Numbered from the stretch's first letter, positions 42,565 through 53,407 are shown. The stretch: 64,000 nt of DNA from Duganella sp. BJB476 (GCF_003416895.1 NZ_QVIO01000001.1:1302001-1366000), one strand, 5' to 3'. Notes: a model not told the origin generated them from the sequence alone. Made by a program: numbers and translations.

Positions 42565-42679
42565 ACTATCTTTGCTGCATCGCTACCACGGCGCCAGGAA
42601 CGGCGCTGTTAAGATGCTTTCATAGTATAAGCCGAGACTTTGCAATTCGGAAATAAAATCGCCGCTAGCGGCCTGAACG

Positions 42680-43669
42680 CTAGGGCTCGGGGAAGACCGC
42701 GTCGAAGCTCCGTTGTTGGCTGGAGACAAGATTTAGGCCGATGTGGCTGGCCGTGCGCGAGTTGAGCGCGCTGCGCACCGCCCGCAGCGGTGTCACGCCG
42801 TGTTTCGGCATTTCGCCGTTCTGCACGGACAGGGCCAGCGCGGCCAGGTCGCGGCCCAGCTGCACATTGTTGGGGTACATGCCGAACAGCACGCCTTTTT
42901 TCACGTGCAGTACGCTGCTGGAAAATACCGGCAGGTTGCGGCTCCAGGATTCCTTCAACACCAGCGGCAGGATGGTGGTTTCCTCGACGGTGGTGGCGTC
43001 CTGCGGCAACCACAGGGCGTCGCGGTGGCCGTCGGCGGCGGCGAACTGGGTTTCGTAGGCGCGCGCGGCGCCGGCCAGGTCGGTCGCTTCCAGCGCGACC
43101 AGTTCCAGTCCCAGCGCCCGGGCCGCCTCGCGCGCCAGGCGGATTTGTGCCTCATTGCTGGCCGGGTTGTAGACCACGATCACGCGACGGATGGCAGGCA
43201 GCAGGGTCTTGAGCATGCCGAACAGCAGGGCCGGGTCGGGCGCCAGGCTGATGCCGTTGAGGCGATCGGCGTCCGGCGCCGAGCCGACGCCGCCGACTAC
43301 CACGCCCTGCGGCGGATCGAGCATGGCGGCCGCCTTCAAACCCTGGCGGCCGAGGGCGATCACGACCTTGCCGTTCTTGAGCGTGTTGCGCAGTTCGTTC
43401 AGGTCGCTGCCGGCGCCCAGCGCGATCGCGCGCGGCTTGGCCTTGCTCTGATCTTCGACGCCCTGGAGGATTTCGGCAAACACGGTGCGGTAGGGTTCGC
43501 CGATGTCGGGATACAGCACCGTCAGCGTCTGGGCGTTGGCCCGCCCGCCGAGTAAGCTCAGCAGCAGGGCGGATAACAGGGCAACGACGGTGATGGTTAA
43601 TCGCACAATGATAGTCGTGGCGTATTGAGTCTGCGGAAGTGTATCCTTTGCTAACGATTTTACATCCAT
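42680..43669 (-). CDS. ABC-type solute-binding protein (ABC_sub_bind family), tandem paralogue
   Basis: A 329-residue periplasmic protein with an N-terminal hydrophobic signal (about residues 22-47) and the same core as its downstream neighbour: VLYPDIGEPYRTVFAEILQGVED, RVIVVYNPASNEAQIRLA, WLPQDATTVEETTILPLVLKESW. The start at 43669 leaves a long polar leader before the signal, so a GTG a little downstream is possible. It probably heads the minus-strand unit that continues with the second binding protein, the hybrid kinase and the TonB receptor. Confidence 0.83.
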   Translation of the reverse strand: MDVKSLAKDTLPQTQYATTIIVRLTITVVALLSALLLSLLGGRANAQTLTVLYPDIGEPYRTVFAEILQGVEDQSKAKPRAIALGAGSDLNELRNTLKNGKVVIALGRQGLKAAAMLDPPQGVVVGGVGSAPDADRLNGISLAPDPALLFGMLKTLLPAIRRVIVVYNPASNEAQIRLAREAARALGLELVALEATDLAGAARAYETQFAAADGHRDALWLPQDATTVEETTILPLVLKESWSRNLPVFSSSVLHVKKGVLFGMYPNNVQLGRDLAALALSVQNGEMPKHGVTPLRAVRSALNSRTASHIGLNLVSSQQRSFDAVFPEP

Positions 43670-43764
43670 AGATTATTTCAATGGCGCCAGTGAAAGCGCT
43701 TCCAGTTGATGTAAACTAAGATCAATTCGCAACACTCATTTGTAACACCTATTGCCAGCTCAAG

Positions 43765-45147
43765 ATGCCCGCCGCCAAAACGCCGATCCGCACTCCGCCC
43801 ATGTTTAATCTTGCCTGGCCCTTGCTCGTCGAGCTGGGCCTGGCGATCGCTTCCAGCGTCATCGGCACCGGCCTGGCGTCGCGCATTTCGGACGAGGCGG
43901 GCGGCGCTTTCGCCATCGCCAGCCAGGTGTCGGCCACCCTGTTCATTTTATTCCGCATCATCGGCGCCGGGGTCAGCGTGGTGGTCACGCAGAACCTGGG
44001 CGGCGGCCAGCGCGAGGCCGCCAACCGGGTGGCCTGCGCGGTGGTGGGCGCCAGCACCTGGTTGGGCGCCGTCACCGGCCTGTTGGCGCTGCTGGGCGCG
44101 AACGGCCTGCTGCATCTGCTGAACGCGCCGGCCGAGGTGCTGCCGCTGGCGGCGCCGCTGCTGCAGGCGCTGGCGCCGGCCATGCTGCTCGATGCGTGGA
44201 ATGCGTCGATGGCCAGCGTGATGCGGGCCCACCTGCGCACCCGCGACACGCTGGTGGTGCTGGTGATCATGCACGTCACTCACCTGGCGCTGGCGATTCC
44301 GATGATGCACGGCTGGGGCCCGATCCCGGCGCTGGGCCTGCCGGGCTACGCGTACGCGCTGGCCATCAGCCGCGCCATCGGCCTGGCCCTGCATTTGCTG
44401 ATGTGGCGCGTGCACCTCGGCATCCGCGTGGCGCGCGACGACTGGTGGCGCTTGCCGCGCCGCGAACTGGGCGCGGTGCTGCATATCGGCCTGCCCGGCG
44501 CGGCCGAGAACATCGCCTGGCGGCTGGCCTTCATGGTCAGCGTGGCGACGGCGGCCGAGCTGGGCGCCAAGTCGCTGGCCACGCAAGCCTATGTGCTGCA
44601 ACTGATGGGCGGGGTGATGATGTTCTCCATCGCCACCGGGCTGGCGGTGGAGATCGTGGTGGGCTACCTGATCGGCGCCGGACGGCTGCGGGAAGCGCAC
44701 GGCGTGGTGCGGCGATCGCTGGCGCGCGGGCTGGTGGTGTGCATCCTGATCGCCGCCTGCGCCGCGTTGCTGGGCCGCTGGCTTCTGGGCTGGTTCACGC
44801 AAGACCAGGAAATCATCGCGGCCGGCGCCACGCTGCTGTGGATTACCGTGCTGCTGGAGCCGGGCCGCACCTTCAACCTGGTGGTGATCAACGCGCTGCG
44901 CGCGGCCGGCGACGCGCGCTTTCCGGTGATGGCGGGCGCCTTGTCGATGCTGCTGGTGCTGGCCGGCGGCAGCTGGCTGCTGGGCGTGGTGCTGGGCTGG
45001 GGCTTGCCCGGCGTGTGGATCGCCTACGCCGCCGACGAATGGATACGCGGCCTGATCATGTGGCGCCGCTGGCAGACCCACGCCTGGGTGCCGCATGCGC
45101 GGGCGTCGCGCAAACGTTTGCGGCCGGTGATCGTGGTCGAGGGTTAG
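43765..45147 (+). CDS. MATE family efflux transporter
   Basis: A 460-residue membrane protein with twelve helices. N-terminal FNLAWPLLVELGLAIASSVIGT and the repeated halves with QNLGGGQREAAN and GYLIGAGRLREAH follow the MATE pattern. These antiporters export cationic drugs or metabolites using Na+ or H+; substrate unknown. Divergent from the solute-binding protein gene. The ATG at 43765 is used; a later ATG at 43801 closer to the first helix is possible. Confidence 0.9.
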   Translation: MPAAKTPIRTPPMFNLAWPLLVELGLAIASSVIGTGLASRISDEAGGAFAIASQVSATLFILFRIIGAGVSVVVTQNLGGGQREAANRVACAVVGASTWLGAVTGLLALLGANGLLHLLNAPAEVLPLAAPLLQALAPAMLLDAWNASMASVMRAHLRTRDTLVVLVIMHVTHLALAIPMMHGWGPIPALGLPGYAYALAISRAIGLALHLLMWRVHLGIRVARDDWWRLPRRELGAVLHIGLPGAAENIAWRLAFMVSVATAAELGAKSLATQAYVLQLMGGVMMFSIATGLAVEIVVGYLIGAGRLREAHGVVRRSLARGLVVCILIAACAALLGRWLLGWFTQDQEIIAAGATLLWITVLLEPGRTFNLVVINALRAAGDARFPVMAGALSMLLVLAGGSWLLGVVLGWGLPGVWIAYAADEWIRGLIMWRRWQTHAWVPHARASRKRLRPVIVVEG

Positions 45148-45159
45148 ATCTATTTTGTA

Positions 45160-45235
45160 ATTTTGCTACATTATTGCTGGAATATCAGTGAAATGTTGTT
45201 GACCGAATAAATATCGACTGTTATTTTGCTACATT
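45160..45235. repeat. Direct repeat ATTTTGCTACATT ahead of the PfkB gene
   Basis: The 13-base sequence ATTTTGCTACATT occurs at 45160-45172 and 45223-45235, exactly 63 bp (six helical turns) apart, both in the AT-rich gap upstream of the sugar-kinase gene. The second copy lies about 20 bp before the start codon. This looks like a pair of regulator sites. Confidence 0.5.
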
Positions 45236-45257
45236 CTCAACGCTCTGGGAGTGTGTA

Positions 45258-46160
45258 ATGCAACAGCTTTCTGACGTGCGCGTGCTGGTTGCTGGCGGTG
45301 TCGGCATCGACACCATCGTGCTGGTGCCGTCGCTGCCTCTGGCCGAGGCGGATTCCATCCACGTACCCGCCGTGCACGATTACGTCGCCCACACCGGCAA
45401 TGGCGTGGCGCTTGGCTTGCAGGCGCTCGGACATCGTCCCGTGCTGCTCGACTTCATCGGCGCCGATGCGCAGGCGGAACTGGTCCACGCGCGCTACCGC
45501 GAGCGCGGCCTGGAATTCCATGGCGTGGTGCACCCCAGCGGCACGCGGCGCAGCGTCAATCTGGTGTCGCCGGACGGACGCCGCCTGTCGCTGTACGACG
45601 GCCGCCATCCGGACGACTTGTGCATGGAGCGCGACTTCTATCTGCCGCATATGGAGCGCGCCCAGCATCTGCACCTGACCATCATGCCTTGGGCGCGCCA
45701 TTGGTATGACGACGCCGCTGCCTGCGGCCTGCCAGTATCGACCGACTTGCATGACTGGGATGGCAGCAATCCCTACTATCACGATTTCGCGCGGCGCTCC
45801 GACCTGGTCTTCCTCAGCACTGCGGCCTTGCGCGGCCGGCATGAGCAGGTGATGCGGGAGATACTTGAGACGGGACGCGCGAGCATGGTGATCGCGATGG
45901 CCGGCGCGCAAGGCAGCTACCTGCTGCGGCGTGGCGATGCCGAGGTGCTGCATGTGCCTTGCGCAAAGCTGGACCTGCCCGTGGTCGACAGCAATGGCGC
46001 GGGGGACGCCTTCGTCAGCGCCTTCTTGCACGGAAAATTCCAAGGCATGGGGATCGAGGATTGCATGCGGCTGGGCGCCATCTCCGGCGCCTTCGCCTGC
46101 AGCGTGCCTGGTACTGCGGAGCGCAGCCTGTCGCTCGATGAGCTGGCGCGCTATCTTTGA
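45258..46160 (+). CDS. PfkB family carbohydrate kinase
   Basis: A 300-residue ribokinase-fold sugar kinase. LVAGGVGIDTIV at the start, the substrate-side HTGNGVALGLQALGH, and the PfkB signature VDSNGAGDAFVSAFLHG with its catalytic Asp are all present. The sugar is not known; the protein stands alone. The gene has its own repeat-bearing upstream region and ends in a strong hairpin. Confidence 0.9.
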   Translation: MQQLSDVRVLVAGGVGIDTIVLVPSLPLAEADSIHVPAVHDYVAHTGNGVALGLQALGHRPVLLDFIGADAQAELVHARYRERGLEFHGVVHPSGTRRSVNLVSPDGRRLSLYDGRHPDDLCMERDFYLPHMERAQHLHLTIMPWARHWYDDAAACGLPVSTDLHDWDGSNPYYHDFARRSDLVFLSTAALRGRHEQVMREILETGRASMVIAMAGAQGSYLLRRGDAEVLHVPCAKLDLPVVDSNGAGDAFVSAFLHGKFQGMGIEDCMRLGAISGAFACSVPGTAERSLSLDELARYL

Positions 46161-46162
46161 AA

Positions 46163-46189
46163 CCCGAAAGTTGGCATCCAACTTTCGGG
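46163..46189. terminator. Bidirectional hairpin terminator
   Basis: Perfect 12-bp arms CCCGAAAGTTGG and CCAACTTTCGGG around a 3-base loop, between the convergent PfkB and phosphate-binding-like genes. On the minus strand TTTC follows the stem, which helps termination there. Confidence 0.75.
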
Positions 46190-46203
46190 CAGATGGTGCC
46201 GGA

Positions 46204-46614
46204 TTAAGGCACGGTGAGGATCACTTTGACGCTGTCGTCGACCTGTGATTTCTCGATGTAGCCGATGGCCTGCGGATCGGCCGCCACGGCCTTCTTTACG
46301 TCGGCGCTGGAGCCCAGTTCCTTCGGCGCGCTGGCCTTACCGGTGAACACCAGCTTGGACCAGATGGCCTTGACCTGCGTGGAGTCCTTGTCCAGCACTT
46401 TTTTATAGAACTCGTTGCGCAGCGGGCCGTCGGTATGTTCGATCGGCGTAAACAGCGTCGATTTGCCGAGGAAGAACTGGGCCGCCTGTTCGCCGAACAT
46501 GCGCGTGGCCGGATTCTTCGGGCTGACGATGACGACGATTTCCGTCGCGAACACAGGGGCGATGGCCAGCCAGGCGCCAGCCGCCAACAACATTTTTCCG
46601 ATTGTCGTTTTCAT
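46204..46614 (-). CDS. Small PstS-like periplasmic substrate-binding protein
   Basis: A 136-residue secreted protein with signal peptide (to about residue 23) and a single lobe of the PBP-like fold: IVVIVSPKNPATRM, then VKKAVAADPQAIGYIEKSQVD, the segment that ends phosphate-binding proteins. Only about half the length of true PstS and no ABC permease nearby, so it may bind phosphate or another oxyanion and help the porin gene 11 bp upstream in the same direction. Confidence 0.82.
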   Translation of the reverse strand: MKTTIGKMLLAAGAWLAIAPVFATEIVVIVSPKNPATRMFGEQAAQFFLGKSTLFTPIEHTDGPLRNEFYKKVLDKDSTQVKAIWSKLVFTGKASAPKELGSSADVKKAVAADPQAIGYIEKSQVDDSVKVILTVP

Positions 46615-46625
46615 ATGGATTCTCC

Positions 46626-47828
46626 TTAGAAGACGAAATCGATGGCGGCGGCGTACACATTGACGGTGCTGCCCGCAAAGCCCGGTTTGGGATTGAGGAA
46701 GTAGCCGGCGCCGTCACGCGTTTTGATGCGGTCCATCTGCACCTTGAACGCGGCCGATTTGTAGAAGTCCCAGCGCAGGCCGATGCCGGTGGTCGATTGC
46801 AGCCCGGCCTTGATGGCGGCATTGGTACCGGCGGTCAGCGCGGCCAGCGGGCCGGTGGTCGGCATGCCGGAGAAGTCGCGGATGCTGTCCTGCTTGACGT
46901 CGCCGTGCACGATGAAGGGCACGAACTTGCCATAGCGGTAGCCTGCCATGATGTACCAGGAGCTGGTGTCCTGCACCAGGCGTGATTCGGTCTTGCGCTT
47001 GGCGTATTCAGCCTGGCCGATGATGTTGTTGTAGTCCATCGCAATGCCGGCCGAGGTGAAGGTGCCCTTGATGTCGGTGAGCTTGACTTCGTTGGCCACC
47101 GACGTCAGGCCGACCTTGTTCAAGGTCGCCACCAGGCCGTTGAGGCTGGCGTTTTCGAACAGGCCGAAGTTGGCCTGCGAGCGGCCCAGGCGATAGGTGA
47201 ACGGTCCGTTCTCGACCACCAGCTGGGTCGAGATCACCGGCTTGAATTCGACGTAATAATTGCCCGGCGAGCGGACCTTGGTGCGGCCTACCGCCGCCTG
47301 CGCCGTCACCGTGGTGTCGCCGAAGCTGTGCTGGTAGGTGATGTCGCCGCCGTCCGCGTTGTCGGCGGTAACCTGGCGGTACACCTCATTGGGCGGGCGC
47401 AGCATGGTGTTGGCGTAGCCGACGTTGCGCACGTCGGAGATCATGTACACCGGCAGGCCGATGCGGCCCAGGCGCAGCGAGAAGTCGTCGTTGATCTTGA
47501 ACTTTGCGAAGGCCCATGCCAGCTCGGCGCCGAATTGATCGTTGTTGCCGTTTTTGCGCACCAGGCCCTGGGCGGTGAAGGAGATGGTGTCGCTCCACTT
47601 GGCGGTGGCCTGGATACCCAGGTTGGAATCGACGCCGGGACGGGCGTCCTTGCCGACGCCGGCGGCCTGGTTGACGCGGTTGAATTCTGCCTGGTCGGAA
47701 TTGGTCATGGTCAGGGCGCCGGTGCCGAATCCGCTGACGGTGATCGGCATGCCGTCTTGCGCGTGGGCGCTGGCTGCCAGGGCACTCAGGACTGCTAAAG
47801 TTGTCAATGCAAGCTTGGGTTGTTTCAT
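46626..47828 (-). CDS. Outer-membrane porin-like beta-barrel protein
   Basis: A 400-residue protein with signal peptide MKQPKLALTTLAVLSALAASAHAQ and a beta-rich mature part with Gram-negative porin features (KWSDTISFTAQGLVRKN, TLSFRLGR-like strands), ending in VYAAAIDFVF with a terminal Phe for barrel assembly. The pattern is that of barrel proteins that often precede the small PstS-like gene seen here, which follows after 11 bp. Confidence 0.85.
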   Translation of the reverse strand: MKQPKLALTTLAVLSALAASAHAQDGMPITVSGFGTGALTMTNSDQAEFNRVNQAAGVGKDARPGVDSNLGIQATAKWSDTISFTAQGLVRKNGNNDQFGAELAWAFAKFKINDDFSLRLGRIGLPVYMISDVRNVGYANTMLRPPNEVYRQVTADNADGGDITYQHSFGDTTVTAQAAVGRTKVRSPGNYYVEFKPVISTQLVVENGPFTYRLGRSQANFGLFENASLNGLVATLNKVGLTSVANEVKLTDIKGTFTSAGIAMDYNNIIGQAEYAKRKTESRLVQDTSSWYIMAGYRYGKFVPFIVHGDVKQDSIRDFSGMPTTGPLAALTAGTNAAIKAGLQSTTGIGLRWDFYKSAAFKVQMDRIKTRDGAGYFLNPKPGFAGSTVNVYAAAIDFVF

Positions 47829-48102
47829 CGTGTACCCCTCCTTAGGTTAGTGGCGACTGTCTTTGTGGTGTTGTGCGCCTTATTTAGTGTGGACCGGGGG
47901 AAGGAGAAGGTGGGTGTTTTTATGACAAAATGTCACAATTCCGTTGTTCCGAGGCAACGAATTGCAGAATGGAAGCGGTATCACATGATGCAAACGGCAA
48001 GCTTGTATAAAGGATGTGCTTGATGTAGCGCGGTTTTGATGCCGCCGGCGGCGCCTGTTGTCCTGAACATGCAAGACACAATTGACGCCGGCCGTTGACG
48101 CC
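47829..48102. promoter_or_regulatory. Porin upstream region with a TGACA-AAA-TGTCA dyad
   Basis: This 274-bp gap has no gene I can support. It contains TGACA-AAA-TGTCA at 47923-47935, about 95 bp upstream of the porin start, and a smaller CGTTG...CAACG pair just beyond. On the minus strand the same site reads as TTGTGAC and TTGTCAT ten bases apart, a near miss for a Pho box (which needs eleven). Confidence 0.45.
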
Positions 48103-48543
48103 TTACAGCGCCGGCATTTTGCGGAAACCGACGCCCAGGCGGTTCCATGAATTGATGGTGTTGATCGCCAGCGTCAGGTCCACTTGTTCCTTGGGCGTGA
48201 ACTGGGATTGCAGGCGTTCATAGTCGGCGTCCGGCGCGTGGGTGATGGACAGCTGGGTAAGCGCCTCGGTCCACGCCAGCGCGGCCTGTTCGCGTTCGGT
48301 GAAGAATGGCGTCTCGCGCCAGGCCGCCACGCCGTGCATGCGGCGGTCGGTTTCGCCGGCCTTGCGGGCGTCGGTGGTGTGCATGTCGATGCAGAAGGCG
48401 CAGCCGTTGATCTGCGACGCGCGCAGTTTCACCAGTTCCAGCAGCGGCGCCTCCAGGCCGAGTTTATTGACCGCGACTTCCAGCGCGATCATGGCTTTCA
48501 TCGCGTCCGGCGAGGCGGTGTAGAAATCGGTACGTACGTTCAT
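48103..48543 (-). CDS. Carboxymuconolactone decarboxylase / AhpD-like protein
   Basis: A 146-residue protein of the AhpD-like fold. The active-site motif CAFCIDMH (CxxC...H) and upstream Glu in LLELVKLRAS match alkylhydroperoxidase-type members, and the C-terminal AINTINSWNRLGVGF is the family end. Start at 48543 has AAGGAA well placed. Likely reduces peroxides with a thiol partner. Alone, next to signalling genes. Confidence 0.9.
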   Translation of the reverse strand: MNVRTDFYTASPDAMKAMIALEVAVNKLGLEAPLLELVKLRASQINGCAFCIDMHTTDARKAGETDRRMHGVAAWRETPFFTEREQAALAWTEALTQLSITHAPDADYERLQSQFTPKEQVDLTLAINTINSWNRLGVGFRKMPAL

Positions 48544-48629
48544 GATGGGTTCCTTCAGAGTGGTTGGTAAGTGTGTCCATTCTAGGAGACCAATCACGGC
48601 CTGCGGGAGGCCAATCCGGGGTAAAAACG

Positions 48630-49831
48630 CTAGTCCAAGGCGGCATAGGCCCTTTGCCAGGCTGCCACGCCGGCGATGAAGTCGTCGGCCGGCATCGGCT
48701 TGCCGATCAAATATCCCTGGGCGTAGCGGCATTCAAGGTCCCGCAGCAGGCGCCAGTCGGCGGCGGTTTCGACGCCTTCGGCCACCGATTCCAGGTGCAG
48801 CTCACGTGCCAGTTTCAGGCTGGAGGCCAGCATCAGCAGCTGCGCCTCATCGTCGCCGGCGGCGGTGACGAAGGAACGGTCCATCTTCAGCTCCGAGAAC
48901 GGGATGCGCAGCAGCTGCTGCATGCTGGAGTAGCCGGTGCCGTAGTCGTCGATCGACAGGCCGTAACCCTTCATGCGCAGGCGCGCCAGGTTTTCCAGGC
49001 TGTGCGGCAGATCGGACATGGCGGCCGATTCGGTTACTTCGAAGACGATGTGGCGCGGTGCGATCTGCTGCTGCTCCAGCACCCGCACCAGCTCCTCGGC
49101 ATAACCCGGCCGGGCCAGCGACGACAACGACAGATTGATCGACACCGCATACTGGTGGCCTGCGCGGTCCCACGCACGCCACGCGAGCGCGGTGCCGGCG
49201 ACGATCTGCGCGGTCAGCCCGTCGATCAGTCCATGCCGCTCCAGCAGCGGGATGAAGGCATCGGGCGCGATCATGCCGCGCTCCGGATGGCGCCAGCGGG
49301 CCAGCGCCTCGGCGCTGTGGATGGAGCCGTCGCGCAGATCGGCCTTGGCCTGGAACCACGGCTCGAACTGGCCCAGCGCCAGCGCCGTTTGCAGCTCCGC
49401 CAGCGTGGGCTCGGGGGCGCCGGGCCGGCGCGCCGGTAGTCCGGCCGCGCCGAAGCCGTCGATCAGCCGCCGCAGGCCGGCCGGAGTCGGCGGCTTTTCG
49501 ATGGCGCCCAGCAGGCGTACGCCGTAGGCCCGAGCCATTGTCTCCACCGAGGAAATCAGCGCGTGCTCCTGCGCGCTGGACAGGATGACGGACACCTCGC
49601 TACGGGCTTCGGCCAGGCGACGTATCAGCTCCATGCCGTCCATGCCGGGCATGTTGAGATCGATGATGCAGATGTCGAAGGGATGATGGGTGGCGTCGAA
49701 CGCGGCCAGCGCCGCATGGCCGTCGGCGACCCCGGTAATTTGCTCGACACCGAGGCCGGTGAGGATGCGCTGCAATGAGCGGCGCTGGAAGTCGTGGTCT
49801 TCGACCAGCAGGAAGTTAAGATTTTCGATGT

Positions 49832-49835
<4 letters not shown>
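48630..49835 (-). CDS. Response regulator with EAL phosphodiesterase domain
   Basis: A 401-residue cytoplasmic protein: receiver (D59 in CIIDLNMPGMDG) and EAL domain with E176-A-L, NLSLSSLARPGY, and DDYGTGYSSM, so cyclic di-GMP hydrolysis is likely. The layout equals RocR/PvrR of Pseudomonas. It overlaps the upstream hybrid kinase gene by four bases, so the kinase is the probable partner controlling its activity. Confidence 0.92.
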
Positions 49836-51709
<1,874 letters not shown>

Positions 51710-51718
51710 GGAGGCGCC

Positions 51719-52141
51719 TCAGGCCAGGGCGTGCGCCGATTCGATGGCGGGATAGAATTCGCGGTCTTCCTTTTTCATGCGCTCGTACAGCGTCTTGAGC
51801 ACGCGGTTGGCTTCATCGCGGAAGGCTTCCGGCTGTTCGGCCAGCTGGCGCGGCGTGTTCCAGCGGCCGGCGAAGCCCAGGTACTCGCCGCCGATGCCAT
51901 CCATCTCCTGGCGGTAGCGCTGGCTCATGCCGGCCAGCGCGGCGTTGCCGCTGGCCTCCAGTGTAGGATAGAGCACGCGGTCCTCGACGGCCAGGTGCAG
52001 CTTGATGATGCCGCTCATGGTGACGATGCGCTGCGAGATGTCGGCCGCGTGTTCGGCGATGCCGGATTGCACCAGCCGGCGCAGGTCGGCGATGGCGCTG
52101 AGGATGTCGATGTGCTGATGTTTGAATTTGTCGATGTTCAT
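51719..52141 (-). CDS. Hemerythrin domain-containing protein
   Basis: A 140-residue four-helix protein with His and Glu positions of hemerythrin-like di-iron domains: FKHQHIDIL (first helix), IIKLHLAVEDRVLYP, and the late KKEDREFYPAIESA. Such proteins bind O2, NO or iron. Gene order links it to DUF1971 and truncated haemoglobin genes upstream and to the PAS kinase downstream, all on the minus strand. Confidence 0.87.
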   Translation of the reverse strand: MNIDKFKHQHIDILSAIADLRRLVQSGIAEHAADISQRIVTMSGIIKLHLAVEDRVLYPTLEASGNAALAGMSQRYRQEMDGIGGEYLGFAGRWNTPRQLAEQPEAFRDEANRVLKTLYERMKKEDREFYPAIESAHALA

Positions 52142-52165
52142 GTTGGTTCCTGATTGATTGATGGA

Positions 52166-52447
52166 TTAGCGGTGGAAGTCGACCTGGAAACGCACCGGGC
52201 CGACCACGTTGACTTCGTGCTCGATACGCGGCTCTACCACGCCGGAGCGCTCCGGCGTGAGCAGGACTTCCTCGGCCGGCTGCGACGGATCGGTGATGCG
52301 GTAAAGCAGGCTGCCTTCCAATATCGTGATGCGGCCCCACACGCCCGCGGCGGTGGTGTGGCTGCGTTGCAGGGCGGCCGGCACGCTGTCCTGCGTGAAG
52401 ACCGGACTGCTTTTGTAGTGCTGTGCGGTGTCGGGTATGGTTTTCAT
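52166..52447 (-). CDS. DUF1971 cupin-like protein
   Basis: A 93-residue small beta-barrel protein. The sequence HTTAAGVWGRITILEGSLLYRIT and the closing VNVVGPVRFQVDFH fit DUF1971, related to the TehB-associated cupin. Families of this type are frequent beside haemoglobins and NO-responsive genes. It overlaps the truncated haemoglobin gene by four bases. Confidence 0.85.
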   Translation of the reverse strand: MKTIPDTAQHYKSSPVFTQDSVPAALQRSHTTAAGVWGRITILEGSLLYRITDPSQPAEEVLLTPERSGVVEPRIEHEVNVVGPVRFQVDFHR

Positions 52448-52839
52448 GATTGCTCCTTGGGTGAGGTCACCTTCACTTCACCGAAAAATCCGTATTGCAG
52501 GCTGGCGGCGATGCGCCGGGCGACGGTTTTGAATTCGGTGGCGTCGGTGGGGTTGAACAGACGGGTGGCGGCAGCTTCGAACAGCGCGAGCCAACGCATG
52601 AAGTGCTCGGGCGTGACGCCGTTCAGCAGCATGTGCTTGCCGAAGACGTTGCCCTGGAAACTGCGGTTGCCCAGCATGACGGTGCACCAGAAGTCGACCA
52701 TGCGCTCCAGGTGCGGCGCCCAGTTGTCGCCGATGGCGGCGTCGAATACCGGCTGGAGTACCGGGTCGGCGCGGACTTCGTCATAGAATTCGTGGACCAG
52801 CGTGGCGATCGATGCGGGGTTCAGCGGTAGTTGTGACAT
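52444..52839 (-). CDS. Group III truncated haemoglobin
   Basis: A 131-residue haem protein. IATLVHEFYDEVRADPVLQPVFDAAI at the start and WAPHLERMVDFWCTVMLG, then FGKHMLLNGVTPEHFMRWLALFEAA, are the group III pattern (His in the F helix region). Members bind O2 or NO. Start at 52839 lies inside the end of the upstream membrane-protein gene (59-bp overlap), suggesting coupled translation. Confidence 0.9.
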   Translation of the reverse strand: MSQLPLNPASIATLVHEFYDEVRADPVLQPVFDAAIGDNWAPHLERMVDFWCTVMLGNRSFQGNVFGKHMLLNGVTPEHFMRWLALFEAAATRLFNPTDATEFKTVARRIAASLQYGFFGEVKVTSPKEQS

Positions 52840-53407
52840 GATGGTCTTTGTTTGAATTGTTGATGAAGGCCGGCGCCAGGCGCCAGCACCAGATGGCTGC
52901 AATCGCCACCGACGCGGTGACCAGGCCGATACCGGTCCAGACCTGGTCGTCCAGCAGGTAGGCGTTGCACAGGCGTTGCGGCATGCTTTGATACTGGATG
53001 CCGGCGACCGCCATCATCCAGCTGAAATTCCCAAGGAAGAAGAGCTGCACGATCCAGTTGGCGCGCTTCAGCGATCCGGGCAGGATGGCGCCCAGCGCGA
53101 TCAGCGAGGCGAACTTCGCCGCCTCGGCCCACGGCGCGGTAATGCTCTGTTCCAGCGCGCGCGGAATCATCCAGTAGGCGGTGACGAAGAGCAGGACGGC
53201 CAGGCCACAGACGCCATGCTGGTCGTAGCGTGCGATGGCGGTGGTCACAGTCGACCGGCTGCCGCCGGACGCCAGCATCCATCCGGCGGCGACCAGCAAT
53301 GGCAATTGCAGCAGCATGTGGCGCAGCATCTCCGCCTCCAGCCAGTGGCGCGGCAGCGCAGCCAGCGCGAGGCAAGCCAGGCCGATGGCGACGCGCCGGC
53401 GGTTCAT
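52781..53407 (-). CDS. Multi-pass membrane protein of unknown function
   Basis: A 208-residue protein with about five to six hydrophobic helices. HWLEAEMLRHMLLQLPLLVAAGW has His spacing reminiscent of CtaG-type copper-oxidase assembly proteins, but I would not assign it. It sits between SCO (4-bp overlap) and truncated haemoglobin, so it probably helps oxidase assembly or NO/O2 handling. The last ~20 residues lie over the haemoglobin start and might be a poorly constrained tail. Confidence 0.75.
   Translation of the reverse strand: MNRRRVAIGLACLALAALPRHWLEAEMLRHMLLQLPLLVAAGWMLASGGSRSTVTTAIARYDQHGVCGLAVLLFVTAYWMIPRALEQSITAPWAEAAKFASLIALGAILPGSLKRANWIVQLFFLGNFSWMMAVAGIQYQSMPQRLCNAYLLDDQVWTGIGLVTASVAIAAIWCWRLAPAFINNSNKDHHVTTTAEPRIDRHAGPRIL

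Noticed and set aside
47920..47942. Pho box before the porin gene
   Set aside because: The two 7-base units are ten rather than eleven bases apart and one deviates in sequence; reported only as a dyad.
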